Of a stretch of DNA of 64,000 nt, positions 1-12,279 are shown one piece after another. The stretch is from positions 2,822,501-2,886,500 of the forward strand of contig JAVHJL010000002.1 in assembly GCA_036971715.1 (NCBI GenBank), read 5' to 3'. Every line of letters starts with the position of its first letter. Position 1 is the first letter of the stretch. Source of the DNA: Arthrobotrys musiformis. Lineage: Eukaryota; Ascomycota; Orbiliomycetes; Orbiliales; Orbiliaceae. Below the pieces are notes generated by a model. The model did no database searches. It was not told the DNA's origin and worked only from the letters and a program-made list of their open reading frames with translations. The position numbers were made by a program, and so were the translations under genes.

Positions 1-1589
1 CGTCAAATTGATCGATCGTCCGAAGAAATCATAAAATACACTCTCCTTCACAATCGCACTCGGCAGGAAATTCGTAAAATTGTAACTGAGCGGTACCGTC
101 AATCTGCAAGCGTAACTGGCATAGAAACATGCCGAGCTTCCACTAGTTCTTCGTCGGACCAGAGCGTACCCACCCCATACTTTTACCGTCCGCATGGTGC
201 TATAAGCTGCTATACACATATACATAATCCATGCGGCGGATATACACTGTCCTGCGAAACCAACACTCCCTTTCGGTGAGTTTGGGTGGTGGATGATACT
301 GTATCCGACGATAGAGAGTTTGTCGCTTAATGTTGGCTCGATGTTGATGATTTCGGACCAAACGATGAATACCGATGCCACGGACAGGAAAATCGAGAGG
401 AAACGGCGAAGTTGAGGAATGACGTAAGTATGAAGAAGGTATCGTCCATATGGCGACACCATAGGCAATGATTGTAGAAGACGAGGAGTAATGCTGTGAG
501 GGTCGGGTCGGAAAGTTAAACGTTTCGAGGCGGATGAATCAAGGACGGCCTGTGTATTCGCTGCAGATCGGACGATGGAATCCCATTCGGCGGCATAACG
601 GGCACGACGATTGGATGCAAATCGTAATTTGCGGGTAAGTGAAGCAAGGTATTGTTCCGAGATCACTGCAGGAATTGGCGAACGGGAGCGGGAACGATCC
701 GCGCGAGCCGTGGATGGGGAAGCAGAGTTGGATTCCGGGAGTTGGAGGTTATCTACGAGTTCTTCGATCCATTCGCGGAATTCCGGCGCAGTGTAAGGAG
801 CTGCAGCCTTCTTGCGAATGGCCAAGACCTCCCGTTCCAGTTCTTCGAGCTTCTCGGTCGCGTTTACGAGATTGTCGTGGATTTTAGGAGCTTTGGTATG
901 AATTCGTCGGAGGCGGGCTGGGACTGAAGCATCCCTCCAGAGGTTTCGTGGAATAGCGACGAGGCCGTGGCCCATAAGGAAGACGGCAAAACTAAGCGCA
1001 TAGCAATAGGATAGTGCGATAACAAGCGATTTGATGGATTCCGGGTTGAAGCCATTAGTCGCGATGAAATAGATCAAGCCAATGGTACCAATTGTAAGCA
1101 TAATGATCTGGTAGCGGATGTTCTCTCGTACGGCCTCCGAGAAGCGTTTTCGCGGGTCCCGGTGTCCGGACGCATGGTATGATTGAAGAATGGGGAGAAT
1201 AGCCCTTCGAATCAGTGTTAGTTGAGATCAGAAAACACCAAGATGATAGCTAGGAAGTATGGGAGTAGAAGCAGCAGGGAAACCTACCAAGTTAGCACAA
1301 AGCTGAGCCAGTATGCTATTCTCCAGGCCACGAGTAGCACCCGGTGAGGGAGAACCACTCCTCTATTGCCGCTACCGCCATCTAGACCACTATTACTGGC
1401 TAGATCGATGGGCACGAGGACGACTATCGAACACGGGATAATCAAGGCCAAGAATACGGGGACGAGAAGGTACTGAGGGGTTGTTCGGAGGGGTAGGAAG
1501 AAGCGTATAAGAAGGAGAACGAATATATCGATGGTGACGAAGGCTATTGCCGACAGGACGCTAGAACCAACCGCCATCGTGGGAAACAA
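1..1589 (-). CDS. LMBR1-domain multi-pass membrane protein (3' end cut by window edge)
   Basis: Start at 1589 (MFPTMAVGSS), with one intron at 1205-1287: GTAGGT donor, CTAAC branch site, AAG acceptor. Downstream the frame stays open to base 1, so about 500 N-terminal residues are visible and the C-terminus lies outside the window. Two hydrophobic segments come first (about residues 10-30 and 43-60), then a WRIAYWLSFVLTW helix, then the family-like stretch ILPILQSYHASGHRDP right after the splice. Further helices follow a charged coiled-coil-like section (KIHDNLVNATEKLEELEREV). This order of paired N-terminal helices, helix plus DPRKRF-like loop, and coiled coil is typical of fungal LMBR1-domain proteins. 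They are uncharacterised multi-span proteins of the LIMR/LMBD group, probably in endomembranes or plasma membrane. Divergent from the methyltransferase gene at 2227. An alternative start is the Met at residue 5. The family call is firm; the function is unknown. Confidence 0.85.
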
Positions 1590-2226
1590 CAGGGATGAAG
1601 CCTATCCAGGAGGCGGAATTCGAAAGGCGACGGTGGTAATGATGATGGTAATGATATTGATGGAGAGGATGAGGAGACAAAGGGGCGGCGAAGTCCCCTG
1701 GCTGCATTAGTTGGTGATTGAATTCAACAGCTTGTCATCCGCGTAAGCTTTGATCCTTTATTACGATCTGATGGGAGACGAGGCTTCCAGGGTCGGCCGG
1801 CTTTCGAGCTAGTTCGTCAGAAATAGACTCGAGCCGAAATGCTGAAACGGTCTTATTCTTCTCCTGCGGGAGGAAGGGGTGCTGGTTCGTTATGCGAAAT
1901 TACGTTTCGATGAACTGATTGAATTAGCTAATCTAATTATCATCACATATAACAGAAGGGAGAAGGGGATGATGCCGGAGTCGTTGGCTTAAATCCGATA
2001 CCACTCGGCTTTAAGAGCGACGACCACCCAGCCGCCGCATTGCATTCTCACAGACGTCAAGATCTGATGACAAGGGTGGGACACCGACAGTGCGGCAGCC
2101 CCACACACGTGATGGCCGATGGCAGCGATTAGCAAATAGTCTGCGCTCGCTAGTGCTTTTCGATTCCATTATTAATGAGAACCAAATATACAGCGGCTAC
2201 TTTTCACAGTTCGAATTCTAGCGACA
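1590..2226. other. divergent intergenic promoter region
   Basis: A 637-base spacer between two divergent starts (LMBR1 gene on the minus strand, EFM7-like gene on the plus strand). It presumably carries both promoters. No open frame, tRNA or repeat was recognised in it. Confidence 0.5.
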
Positions 2227-3198
2227 ATGCTCACCAATCGCATATCAGAAATATCATCGGGGACGGCCTCAGAGCCTGAGGATCTAGACATCTTCGAATC
2301 TTCGCTCACGACAATCTTCAACGACGTGCGCAACCAGCACGGCGAGCCAGGTCATTTTGTGGCCTACGCTTCTCCAAAATATGGCGAAATCAAGCTTGGT
2401 TTGGCGGATATAGAAAAGGAACAAACGAGCTTGTTTTCTCACCATCTATGGAATGCCGGTGTCGAGGTTGCCGGAATGATCGAAAGCGGGGAGCTTAAGG
2501 TTGAAGGGGAAACCCTACTCGAACTTGGAGCAGGTATTCTATTACACCCTTCCGAATGCTATTTTATTATATAAACACCAGTGCCAGGAGGCTAATCAAA
2601 AGATGATTCGTGAAGGTGCTGCTCTACCCAGCTTATTATCAGCTATATCCGGGGCCAAAACCGTTGGTTATCCTCTATACAACCTCCTCAAAGGCGACGG
2701 ACTGATGCCAATACCACAGCCATGAGCTTCTAGGTCGTGGTTACGGACTATCCAGCACCGGAAATCCTCGCAAACATCACGTCCAACATCGCTCTCAACA
2801 AGTCCAAGTTCACTTCTTCGGATATCCAAGTTTACGGCCATACATGGGGCGAGCTTGAGGAAGAAGTTGCTAAGAAATACGCACATTCCTTCACGAAGAT
2901 CATTGCTGCTGATACATTGTGGATGACCTGGGAGCATGAGAACTTGGTCAAGAGCATGCTGCATTTCTTGGACGATAGCCCGACTTCTAGGGTTATCGTA
3001 GTCGCAGGATTGCACACCGGCCGGCAGAAGATGTCGAATTTCTGGGATGTCGCTATCAAGAGCTTCGACATCGATAGCATAAAAGAACGAGATATCGACG
3101 GCGTGGAAAGAGAATACAAGGCTGACAGAGGCATAGAAGATGTAATAGAGAGAAAAAGATGGTTGATCATAGGGACATTGAAGAAAAAGTCTTCATAG
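2227..3198 (+). CDS. EFM7: EFM7/Nnt1-family S-adenosylmethionine-dependent methyltransferase
   Basis: Three exons, 2227-2533, 2616-2662 and 2734-3198, give 272 residues, a normal length for fungal Nnt1/EFM7. The first intron splits the glycine-rich SAM motif I: LLELGAG (about residues 97-103) continues as AALPSLL after the splice. Other family marks are the early LFSHHLWNAG segment, VVTDYPAPEILANITSN (acidic SAM-binding strand plus the conserved N-I-x-x-N), VYGHTWG, and KIIAADTLWM. In yeast the homologue (YLR285W) methylates the N-terminal glycine and adjacent lysine of eEF1A. Older annotation as nicotinamide N-methyltransferase comes from a genetic link, not from established chemistry. Cytosolic, no signal peptide. 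The second intron has a weak GTTGGT donor, but the joined frame fits the family. The EFM4-like gene lies tail to tail 146 bases downstream. Confidence 0.88.
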
Positions 3199-3344
3199 CA
3201 CATGGCCATCTATTCTTGAGACCGCTTGGTGTGGGGCTAAGGCATATTATTTTGTTATAGCGAGTGTGAGCGTCTATGTATATACATGAAGTCATCTAGC
3301 GAGCGCCTTCAATCTCACTCCGAATTCACATGGGTATCATACCT

Positions 3345-4164
3345 TCAAGCCTTCCTGCGAAATGCGACAGTGCATACTGTACTCCCTTTCTTTCCTCCAA
3401 ATGTGAACTCCGGGTATTTTATCCTCCCCGACATCTCAAGCCCGCTTCCTTCAACTGTCATCTTTTTTACAAGTTCTTCCTCTGTCCAGTTGCAGCTGGT
3501 GATAAGCATCATCCCACCCTCAGGTTTTAACCATTTCGCCACCTTCTCCGGATAAACCTCATATATCCTCCTCCCCGAGCCATCATCGAGAACCTCATCA
3601 CTCAATGATATCGCATCAAATGTGCCTTTATCCAATATTACATCAAACCCTCCTTCCTCAGCAATCCGTGACCCAAAGAAGTCCAACTCAGGAGAACTCT
3701 TTATGATATCCAGCTGCAGGAACTTCACCCCCTCAGCATTATCGGTTTGCTCCGCAATATTCCTCGCCAGCTCCACCGACCCCTCCGAATAATCCACCCC
3801 CACCATCCCATCTCCTTCGAAATCTCCATCTTCGAGTAGAGAGAATAATAAATGCCCGTTTCCGGTGCCCACGTCTAGAAACGTTGTGGTGGGAGAAAGG
3901 GAGAGGTCTTCGGAGGTTAGGTATTGGTATATTCGAGACTCACAATCGGAGTCTGAAAACCATATTGTGCCAACATCCGAGGGGTTGGAGGAGTGGTTTG
4001 TAAGTTCGAGGGCGTAGAGGGAGTCCCAGCTTTTTTTTACATAGAATATATCAGCGATTCGTTGCAGATAGATAGACGTAAGGTGAGCGTATCGCTTACT
4101 GGGCCTTTGTACCGAGGGCACTCGGGGTTAGGTGCGTCTCATCTTGAGGCTCTGAAGAAGACAT
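3345..4164 (-). CDS. EFM4: EFM4-family protein-lysine N-methyltransferase (eEF1A-directed)
   Basis: Two exons: 4164-4100 (MSSSEPQDETHLTPSALGTKA) and 4029-3345, with a GTAAGC donor and a short poly-A-then-AG acceptor. The join gives 249 residues. The spliced start leads into HWDSLYALELTNH and GTIWFSDSD, both characteristic of EFM4/METTL10. SAM motif I follows as FLDVGTGNGH (about residues 72-81), and the post-motif segment GFDVILDKGTFDAISLS resembles the family's D-K-G-T-x-D-A signature. The extended open frame upstream of the acceptor (MPSVQRPSKR) is intron read-through, so I chose the spliced start. Yeast EFM4 methylates a lysine of eEF1A (K316). Predicted cytosolic. Its neighbour at 2227 is another eEF1A methyltransferase family member. 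Confidence 0.88.
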
Positions 4165-4682
4165 CGCGAAAGTTATACTTATGGAAAGTTAAAGTTAACG
4201 CCTTGAGGTCGAGCTATTGCAATCGAGAGCTTATGCTTGAGCCTGAAAGAGATTTGGGCGACCAAACGGGACAACGCAAAAAATGCAACAGTTTTTCGAA
4301 CCGCCTTGACAGTTTCAAAAGGGCTTCGGCTAGTACTAGTAGCTCTGGTTTATGGGACAAGATTGCGGTGGTTGTATCGCGCGTATGAGTCTATGATTAT
4401 CGAGGCCGCCGCCTACACAGGATTTATCGGAGAGGGGTATTTAAGTTAGAGTACAATTATTCAGGGAAGTTTTCGCAGCATAAAAACATATATTTATGGG
4501 AAGAAACGGCTAGAATCTAGGATATTACGCAAGCTTTAAAAACATGAAATTTAAATGATTGAACACCGGACATCCACTTGCAGCACAAGACTACAATCGT
4601 TAATCATAGGCCTACCAGCCTACATCCGACTATCCACCTACCTCTTCGATCAATTCAACTGAAATTCTCAAGACACATACCC
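4165..4682. other. intergenic spacer between EFM4-like and RTA1-like genes
   Basis: About 520 bases holding the presumed EFM4 promoter and the 3' flank of the RTA1 gene. Nothing else recognised. Confidence 0.4.
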
Positions 4683-6013
4683 CTACATCGGGCCAATATT
4701 CTCACTTCGATAGACCTGGGGAGCTTGCAAGGAACCCATCTCCATCTCATTAGTGCCCCGTCTTTGCATCCTTTTCGATTCCTTCACCCACTCCTTATGT
4801 CGCTGTTTACCCTCCTTCTTCTCATACTTCTTCTCTTCCTTGAGCCTCTTCTTCTCCGCTTTGATAGCTTTCTTTTCCTTTCGGGTTAATCGTGGGAACT
4901 CGCCGTCAGGGCCTACGAAGAAGCGACCGGGGTGGAAAAGATTCCAGGTAATGCAGGCGATAGCCATGGGTGTGGCTTCGAGAGCGTAGAAGTAAGCTTC
5001 TGTGGTGGTGAGTTTAGTATCAATCTTACCACCGGAGAATTCGACGAGACGGAAGATGATTCGGATCTATGAAGGTTTCAATACCATTAGTATCGTTACT
5101 CGGTCGGCAGATCTAAAGTTTTGAGAGAGCGGAAAAACTAACTGTAATCATAAGCAAAGTGAAGTAAAGGATGATAAGTAAATGCTTCCAATTCGAGTCT
5201 CGATGGATCGCAGTTCCTTGATTCCTCTCCTTAGTAGCTTTCATACCGAACCTCCAGGCAAAGCCAGAGAATACGAGGATCCAGAAGAGTTGGAAGCCGA
5301 TGCCGCCCATGTAGACGTTCAAACCGAGCTTTTGTGAGTTCGCGGAATCGATCTTTTGTTGTTCGGTCGCATTGGAATCTGTATTTCGAAAGGTGGCCAT
5401 GCAGGCGCCGACAAGTTGGACTAGAAAGGCACTATAGATCCGTCAATAACTTCTTGGCAAATTGATAAAGCGATACAAGAGATCTCAAGGCAAAAGGGGG
5501 GGATTAGACGAACATAATATCCAACCACACGAAAATAACGGACAACCTCTTCGCTTGAATACCCGCAACCCTCTTATCCTGAAGATAATACCACACCATC
5601 CTCCCCAATACCATATACGCGTACGCATTAATTAATAGAGGAGAGAGGTAGATCAAAATACTAGACGGGATACCAAGAGCGTCAGATAATGGATCTTGCG
5701 TGGCTGCAGCACGAAGTCCGAATGCGGTGGCCTCCCAGGCGGCGCCGAGGGTTATGACCCATGAGAGACGCCATTTGTGGTAGTAGAATGCTTGGGAGAT
5801 GTGGGCTATTGTAGAGAGGCCGAAAAGTACAGCGAATACTATGGCGCCGGGGAGGGAGGGACAGTAGAGGAATGTGGATGTAGAGTCGGGACTGGTGAAG
5901 TCTGGAGTGGGGAGAATGGTTAGTCGAGGTTTCAGGGACCGGAGAACCCTTTTCTAGAATTCTATGGAGGGAAGAGGATTTGGGTTACCATAGGCTGAAC
6001 AATCGAAACCCAT
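4683..6013 (-). CDS. RTA1-family seven-helix membrane protein
   Basis: Four exons on the minus strand, 6013-5989, 5901-5514, 5431-5143 and 5066-4683, giving 361 residues, typical for RTA1-like proteins. The first exon codes only MGFDCSAY plus one base and joins to DFTSPDS. Membrane segments include GAIVFAVLFGLSTIAHI, SSILIYLSPLLINAYAYMVLG, GFQLFWILVFSGFAWRFG and HLLIILYFTLLMITV. The family-like W-K-x-x-x-x-I-x-x-G-A-x-W-E segment is seen as WRLSWVITLGAAWEA, and ATPMAIACITWNLFHPGRF marks the last helix. The cytosolic tail is very rich in Lys and Glu. RTA1/RTM1/RSB1 proteins are plasma-membrane proteins linked to sphingoid-base export and drug resistance. The substrate here is unknown. The second intron donor (GTTCGT) is weak but is the only choice that keeps frame. 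Confidence 0.86.
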
Positions 6014-9000
6014 TGTAAAGGGTGGCCTCGAGGCTGACTGAGGACTGCTTCCTCCGAAAACAATCTAACAATTCAACTAAAAAAACGCTGCCCAGATAAA
6101 AATCGAAAGATTTATGTATATAAACTCAGATATAATTTGAGAGGGATATTGAAAGGTGAAAAAAGGTTTAACGGTGGTGGCAGGAACGATAAGCTGTAAG
6201 CCCGAGGAAGCTGCAAGACCACTTATAGAAGAAACGGAATCGACTCTGTTTGCAGTTGCAATTTACTGTGGTATGTTTCTCTGACGATTTCATATGTAAA
6301 AGGTTTCGAAAAAGCAGTTCTCGAGAAAGGTTTATATAACTAATGTTATCATTAAGTTGAATGAAATAAAATATGTATGATATAAAACGTATGTGATCGG
6401 TTTATTGTTCCGGGTATGAATGTTGTGATATCGGCCAAGCACGATACGAGCGTTTACGTTTTATACGTCAATAAATGTCGGAGTTCCCGGTGAGAGTAAA
6501 TATCCCCATACACCACCAGTATACAGATACCTAGTCTCTACGGAGGGCGCACAACATAGAGGACGACGAATTGTAAGTGGCGCGAGAGTCTTGGCTCGCA
6601 TCCAGATACTTTGGATTATTTACTATGACCCATTATGTGATCATAGGGCTGGGGGTCGCCAATACTTGCGTTCATAGTATACATGGTATCTAGCTGTTCA
6701 AGCCCAAGAATGATAATCTGCAAGCACGGTCTCAACACCACTATACCTCCGACGATAGCTAAGCTAACGTGCAACGTATGCCCGAGCCGCAAGCGGAGCG
6801 GGTGTCTTTTCTTGGGCGTATGCTTACTTTGCAGCTTAATTTACTTGGCGCCATGACTCAAGCTTACGAAATATAGAGATTGTGCGGAATTGAGAGTCTA
6901 CTCGTAGAAAATATAAGCTTGGAGGCTAAATGCTACACTGCCAGGTACGTGACGATAGCTGTTGGATGCCGGGATCCGACAGCTTCTCATGGCTCAATCC
7001 TAAAGTATACTATACTAGCACGCATTTAGGCTTACGGACTAGACTGCGCCAGCGTTAAACGGTTCATGTTCCTTAGTAACAATTCAATACTCACTATCGA
7101 TATAAATTTCGATATTACATAAGGATTTACTTTAGTATGTGCCTTGCATTTTCATATACGAGAATTGATCTGCCTCGATCGTACCCGACTTAAAAGAGAA
7201 TTGATATGCGATATGCAACGGGCACCGCGGATTGCATGCCATGGCTTGGCGAGGCCTGATTGCAAGCCACTGTTGGCCGGCAGATCGAAACGAAATTGTT
7301 TGGTTGATAATAAAAAACATATAATGTTTGATGTCACGTTTGAATGTTGAACGGTTGTATGTTCTACAAAATTAAAGGTCAAAACGGCGGCGTGGCCGCG
7401 TCAGAAGCTGAGTAATGGTACTAAAATTGGTGACACTGCCCGCCAAGCCGTTGTTAAATGCGACCGAATTGGGTAAGCGGCTGTTGTATTTTGGAGTTCC
7501 CCAACACCTCGAGCTCACAGTATTACTTACATGCAGGGTCTCCATCCCGACATCTTTTTTCCCGTTGGAAAAATATAAAGACATATATTAAAATATATTA
7601 AAAAGGCTGGTGCGGACGGAAAGAGCCTTCGATAGATGTAACTGCCGAACATTCAAAAGTCCACGTAGATTGACCGGATCTACGCGGAACCGTGTCGGAG
7701 AAAGTGAGCATGCGGATGTTCCGAACCAGCGCCAGCCCTATATTTCGGGCCCGCTATCAGGCTTTTCAGCCTTTGGGTCTCATTTCATATAAACGCATTG
7801 AAATCTAACTGTAAAACCCCTTTAGCGAGATAGAAATGTCAGGATATAACCGACTTTTGCGACAGTGTGAATACGTGTTCATACTGTTTACCATAACGTT
7901 AGGGGCGTGGTTACGTACGCAATAGAAGTGGAAAATGCCATATGCATGGACGGAAGGAGGTGTCTATAGTTGTGTCCGTTCCGAATGTGTAACGGTAGCG
8001 AGCTTCGGTGGCATTATGAGTTTTAATTCCGGACCGGCTTTACGGTTAATTATATTGATTAATACTATTAACAGTACGTGCCTACCGTAGCAAAAAAAAA
8101 AATAGCTTTTGGGCCAATAGCCATATATATGGTTTGCAATTTTAAATACTTGTGTTCAAAATTTAATTACTACGGGTTACGCTACTAATATCTGGTAGCC
8201 AGTGGGGAAAAGAACTCGGGACTCAAACATCTAAATATCTCGATCGCTTACGTGGAAGGGAAAAAGGCTTTGACATTCATCAGTAGATTCCGAGATAGCC
8301 CAGACCTGGTTTTGGGAAACGCGGAACAAAATTAAGATCTATAAGCGCCTATATATAGCTATGTTGCGACCACGTGTTTTTGAATGCAAGTGTTTAAGGT
8401 CAGTGTATCATTTTTGTGTGTGTACATTGTATAGGCTAGAAACTATGTTAACCATCTTAGCGTTTTTCAATCAAAAGGGATAACTGGTCTCGTACCCAGA
8501 CGTCACAAAGGGGGCGGGATAACTATATTAATGAAAGGCATTGAGACTGGTTTATAACTACTACTTAGGTACCTGGTCGTAGGGCTACCTATATGCGTAT
8601 GCGAGGCCAGTTGCAATTTCTGGCGGTCTAGTTTTTCTCGCGTTGTACGTTATAACGTTTTATAATCAGGTTACACAGACTGGCGGTCGGGTACTTCAAA
8701 ATCCGAACCAGATGCTTAATTAAAACGCTGTACCTGAGCCTCAGCTAAGCATGTTAAACTGAGATATTGGTCTCATGGCAGCTGCAAATTCAACTCTCTC
8801 AAATGGCACCCGATTATTTTGGAAATTTTAATGTGCAGTGAACCACACACGCATGGGCTTAATATTTAGAGGGCTTTTGAGTCCAATATACCAAAGAATA
8901 TGCCTGCGCCGCGTTCGAACGTTCGCACACGTGAGAGAAACGTGGTAGATTTTCCCTAACCTCCTTATCCTTTGGCTGAACTTAGCTTAGGGTATACGGG

Positions 9001-9076
9001 TGCTTATAGATTGGCATTAAAAGTATACATATTAGCTAGGGATTCAGTGACTAGCTGATTTGGCGAAAATCTCAAA
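6014..9076. other. gene-poor AT-rich interval
   Basis: Three kilobases with no open frame that has convincing coding character on either strand. There are many short A/T tracts (for example the A-run near 8093-8103) and TATA-rich stretches. The short open frames near 7144-7350 and 7610-7792 have no recognisable motifs or splice context. I saw no terminal repeats and no transposon protein motifs. Confidence 0.5.
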
Positions 9077-10519
9077 ATGAAGAAGTCATCTTCGAGCGGC
9101 TTCAACTTCAGCCTCGCGGCCCAACTTCTTGTCCTTCTTTATGTCAAAGAAATAGATGGAATTGTCATCAAGGTCAGGCATTACGACTTTATGCGAGGCA
9201 GAAACTATGACTTGAATTGTAAGTTTACCGTTTTTTCCAATATCTCTCGGCTTGAGGCTAGCACTATGGTCTAAAGGTGAACAACATTAATAAGAGGTTT
9301 TTGAAACATAGTATGCCGTCCGCTAGAAGCAAACAAGATAATCCTACTTCAAGAAAGATGTGATGGGGTATCATCAATGCCCGGGTGGAGGCTTCGCGAG
9401 GATCAGTCAGATTATACGCCGCCTCGTACCGTGGTTGACTTGTTCGGGCCTCCATTCGGACCGGTCACCCAGGGCACATACGAGGAGCCGAGGCCATGGG
9501 CATCGTGGGCGGGAAGCCTGTTCTATAACCAGGACCCATGGAAGCCAGCAATGTTTAGGAGTTCCTATGATCCCGAACAAGGATATGAGTGGCGATTATC
9601 GTAAGTTTTACCAATATTGATACTATATTTTCCGAATCAGGCCTTGATATAATCCTAAGGATGGTTTGTGCATATGACTGATCGATTGCTCTCGAAAGAT
9701 TTGAAACCCAGCGGAATGGAGAACCGTTTGTTGTTACGCCCTCAAACCCTCTCCAGGTTGGGGATACACTGGAGCCTGTCGACAATCCAGAAGATACTAG
9801 CATGACGCTGCTCGAGTACCCAAGCCTAGTTTGTAAGCTACCCTTTTTTCGAAGAGTCAAGGAATGGAGATGCTTGGTTTTAACGAGTATGATCGATATA
9901 TATAGCATGCGCTACCCCATACGGGAGAGTACTTCGACGTGGACGAAACTTCGACAAGCCTAACGCTCGTGTCGTCCTCAATTACGAGTCTATTATAAGA
10001 TACGGGAACGAAGACTGTCGAACTGTAAAATTCTTTATAGCGGATTTGGGGTACACAGACCCACAGTATCCGATCCAGCCACCGGCGGACCCATACCCGC
10101 TGGATCTAATCCCAATAACTGAGGAGAGTTCTGTTGGTGGTAGTACCGTTGGAAGCCTAGGAGCTCTAGATGAAAGTTGGGCTAGTAGCGCATATGCAAC
10201 TTCCTCTGACGGGAGTGTTAGCTCTAGTGGTACTATAAGCGAGTCTAGCTCCGAAGAATTTGACGACAACGACATTTCAGTGGACGACCCAGAATGGCAA
10301 GCCTTAGTGAAGGAGCTCGAAGCGGAGTGGGAGGAAAACGGCCAATCACTCGAAGATATCAACATGGATGATGTTGAAATCGACCAGGTGATCAACCAAT
10401 ATCTAGCGTCCCCTGAGGCTGAAAATTTCGATGAAAATGTTTTGAGATACCAACTTGAAGATCTGGGGTCCCTGGGCGATTTGGACGAGGAGATTGCTAG
10501 GCTAGAGGCCTCTCTATAG
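9077..10519 (+). CDS. orphan secreted four-cysteine protein with acidic tail
   Basis: Four exons, 9077-9218, 9312-9600, 9699-9832 and 9906-10519, give 392 residues. All three introns have GT..AG ends (donors GTAAGT, GTAAGT, GTAAGC) and the phases agree. The N-terminus has Lys residues followed by a hydrophobic core (FSLAAQLLVLLYV, residues 11-23), so it is probably a signal peptide. The protein has exactly four cysteines (49, 64, 190, 226), suggesting two disulfides. A Trp/Pro-rich middle (EEPRPWASWAG) precedes the Ser-rich and strongly acidic region from about residue 250 to the end, which ends in helical acidic segments. I recognise no family. It stands alone in a gene-poor region, a common setting for secreted host-interaction proteins. 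That role is only inferred. Confidence 0.72.
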
Positions 10520-11826
10520 GCCCAATCTAGTTAACTAGCTGACGCGGAAGACGGGTTCGCAATGGTATGCATATGCTGAAACGCTTAGTATGCAGGACAT
10601 CTGTACATACATGACCCCTTAGGTCACATTCACATTCAATCTAGATTGCTTTAGAGTTATTATTAGCAGTTCTTTGATTCAAAAGCGATTGTCATATGTA
10701 TGTATGCCCAAGGCCACATCTAGATGTCCGTCAGCTGAGAGTTATCGATATCAGACCATGCCTGCATCTCGGTTTTCCAAACATTGTTGTCAATGCAATG
10801 CTCCGTTTCAAGAAGTTGGATCGAAAAAGGTTTGATAAACCCCCACAATTATAATTTGCTGGGGGGTAGGATTCTTTAGGAAGGACTAATTGAACCCTAA
10901 GCTTACCTATTCTTATTCGCAATTAATAGTCTAGTATATAAATAAGCAAGCTCAAACCCATAAATAAGAGCAATGTTACATTATTTGTCAGCAACGCAAA
11001 GAATGAAGAAGCTCGTGTGAAGTTGGAGATATATTGATTCCTATACTAGGCACTTAAGTGCTTGCGGAGGAAGAGCGAGGCTGTCGTAAAAGAGTGGATG
11101 TAGCGTTAGAAATTAGGTCCCGAGACGTAAAAAATACATGAAATGCGGGTATTGCTTTTTAGAAATACAACAAACTCCTCGAACTCCATGCCCAAACACC
11201 TCATCTACAAGTCGGTACGCTCGTATTTTCACGAAACAATGTACGAATATGGAGCAGGAGCGACGGGTTCAACATGAATCAAGTACTTCTAATTATGGCT
11301 AAACAATCGTAGAAATCAATAGGTGTCGCGGAAAGGCAAGTTCATCATGCATATGTCCAGAATGGACCCAATGAGTGGATAGTTCATGTCCAAGTACCCA
11401 AGAAAATGTGAGCGTAAAAAAAAAAAAAAAAAGGTAAAGAAAATACAAAAGAAATGAAGGCAAGATGCGCAGATACTATGCTAGAGTAAAGAAAATTAAA
11501 AGACGTTGTAAGGATGAATGGGAAAATATGCAAATGAAGAAGCTAGATGGAACATATATGGGGATAAAGATTGATTGGGTCGCATGTTTCAATTCACAAA
11601 AGAGGGGAATTGTGGCCCTGTATATTGCGATTTTTCTTTCATTTGCTGTAGCAGAAAGGAATCTTCAGAGAATCTGTCGTCCCGCTCTGAGAGTGCAGTG
11701 GCAAGTGCATAATATTTGCGGCAAGGTTCGACTTCAAATGGTATGCTGTAGTGGCAGCAAACGAGAGTGGCCGATAGGTCGGCGGGCAGCCATAATATAT
11801 TATTTGGGAGGTATTGGTGGGGGCAT
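10520..11826. other. gene-free spacer
   Basis: AT-rich sequence with an A-run near 11416-11433. The open frame at 11465-11881 on the plus strand overlaps the better spliced minus-strand model and shows no motifs. Nothing else seen. Confidence 0.4.
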
Positions 11827-12279
11827 TCATGGCCTTGGGTATCTTCTGGATGAAGATGTCGTCCTGAAACCAAAGTTATAGGATATTTTGTTGTAAGTGT
11901 GGGGCTTTGTGAATGGGCTAGCTGAGATCCACCTTTACGAGGCATTCTCGTCCCCACTGTTGCCCTTGGATAGGTCCATTCTACGAATGGGCGACAATAT
12001 CGAGTCGTGGCTAGAGGTTTGCCGTCTAGTTGGAGGCGAAGGGGTTCTCCTATCTGCTGATGGATTGGAGGTATTGGATTCATCTGTCGAGCGGCCATCG
12101 GCGTTAGTCCCTTTGCTTGATGACTGCGGGGTAGGCTCGGCTTCGGTCACTGGCGGAGTGGTAGCCCCGCCCTCGTTGCTTGGAGGGGGAGACTCACCAG
12201 TGGGGGAGCGAGCAACTCCTTGGAGGACCCGGTCTTTGGTTGTCCTCAAAGTCCCTGCTAGTTCGTCAAACGACAACAT
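11827..12279 (-). CDS. small Ser/Thr/Pro-rich hypothetical protein
   Basis: Tentative two-exon gene: 12279-11939 and 11863-11827, with a GTAAAG donor and a TTTCAG acceptor. The join closes in frame at TGA and gives 125 residues. The N-terminus MLSFDELAGTLRTTKDRV is the only part likely to be ordered. The rest is low complexity (repeated Ser, Thr, Pro, Asn, Asp) and ends in STTSSSRRYPRP. No signal peptide, membrane segment or known domain. The opposite strand is also open over much of this interval, so the strand call is uncertain. It could be a non-coding stretch. Confidence 0.33.
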
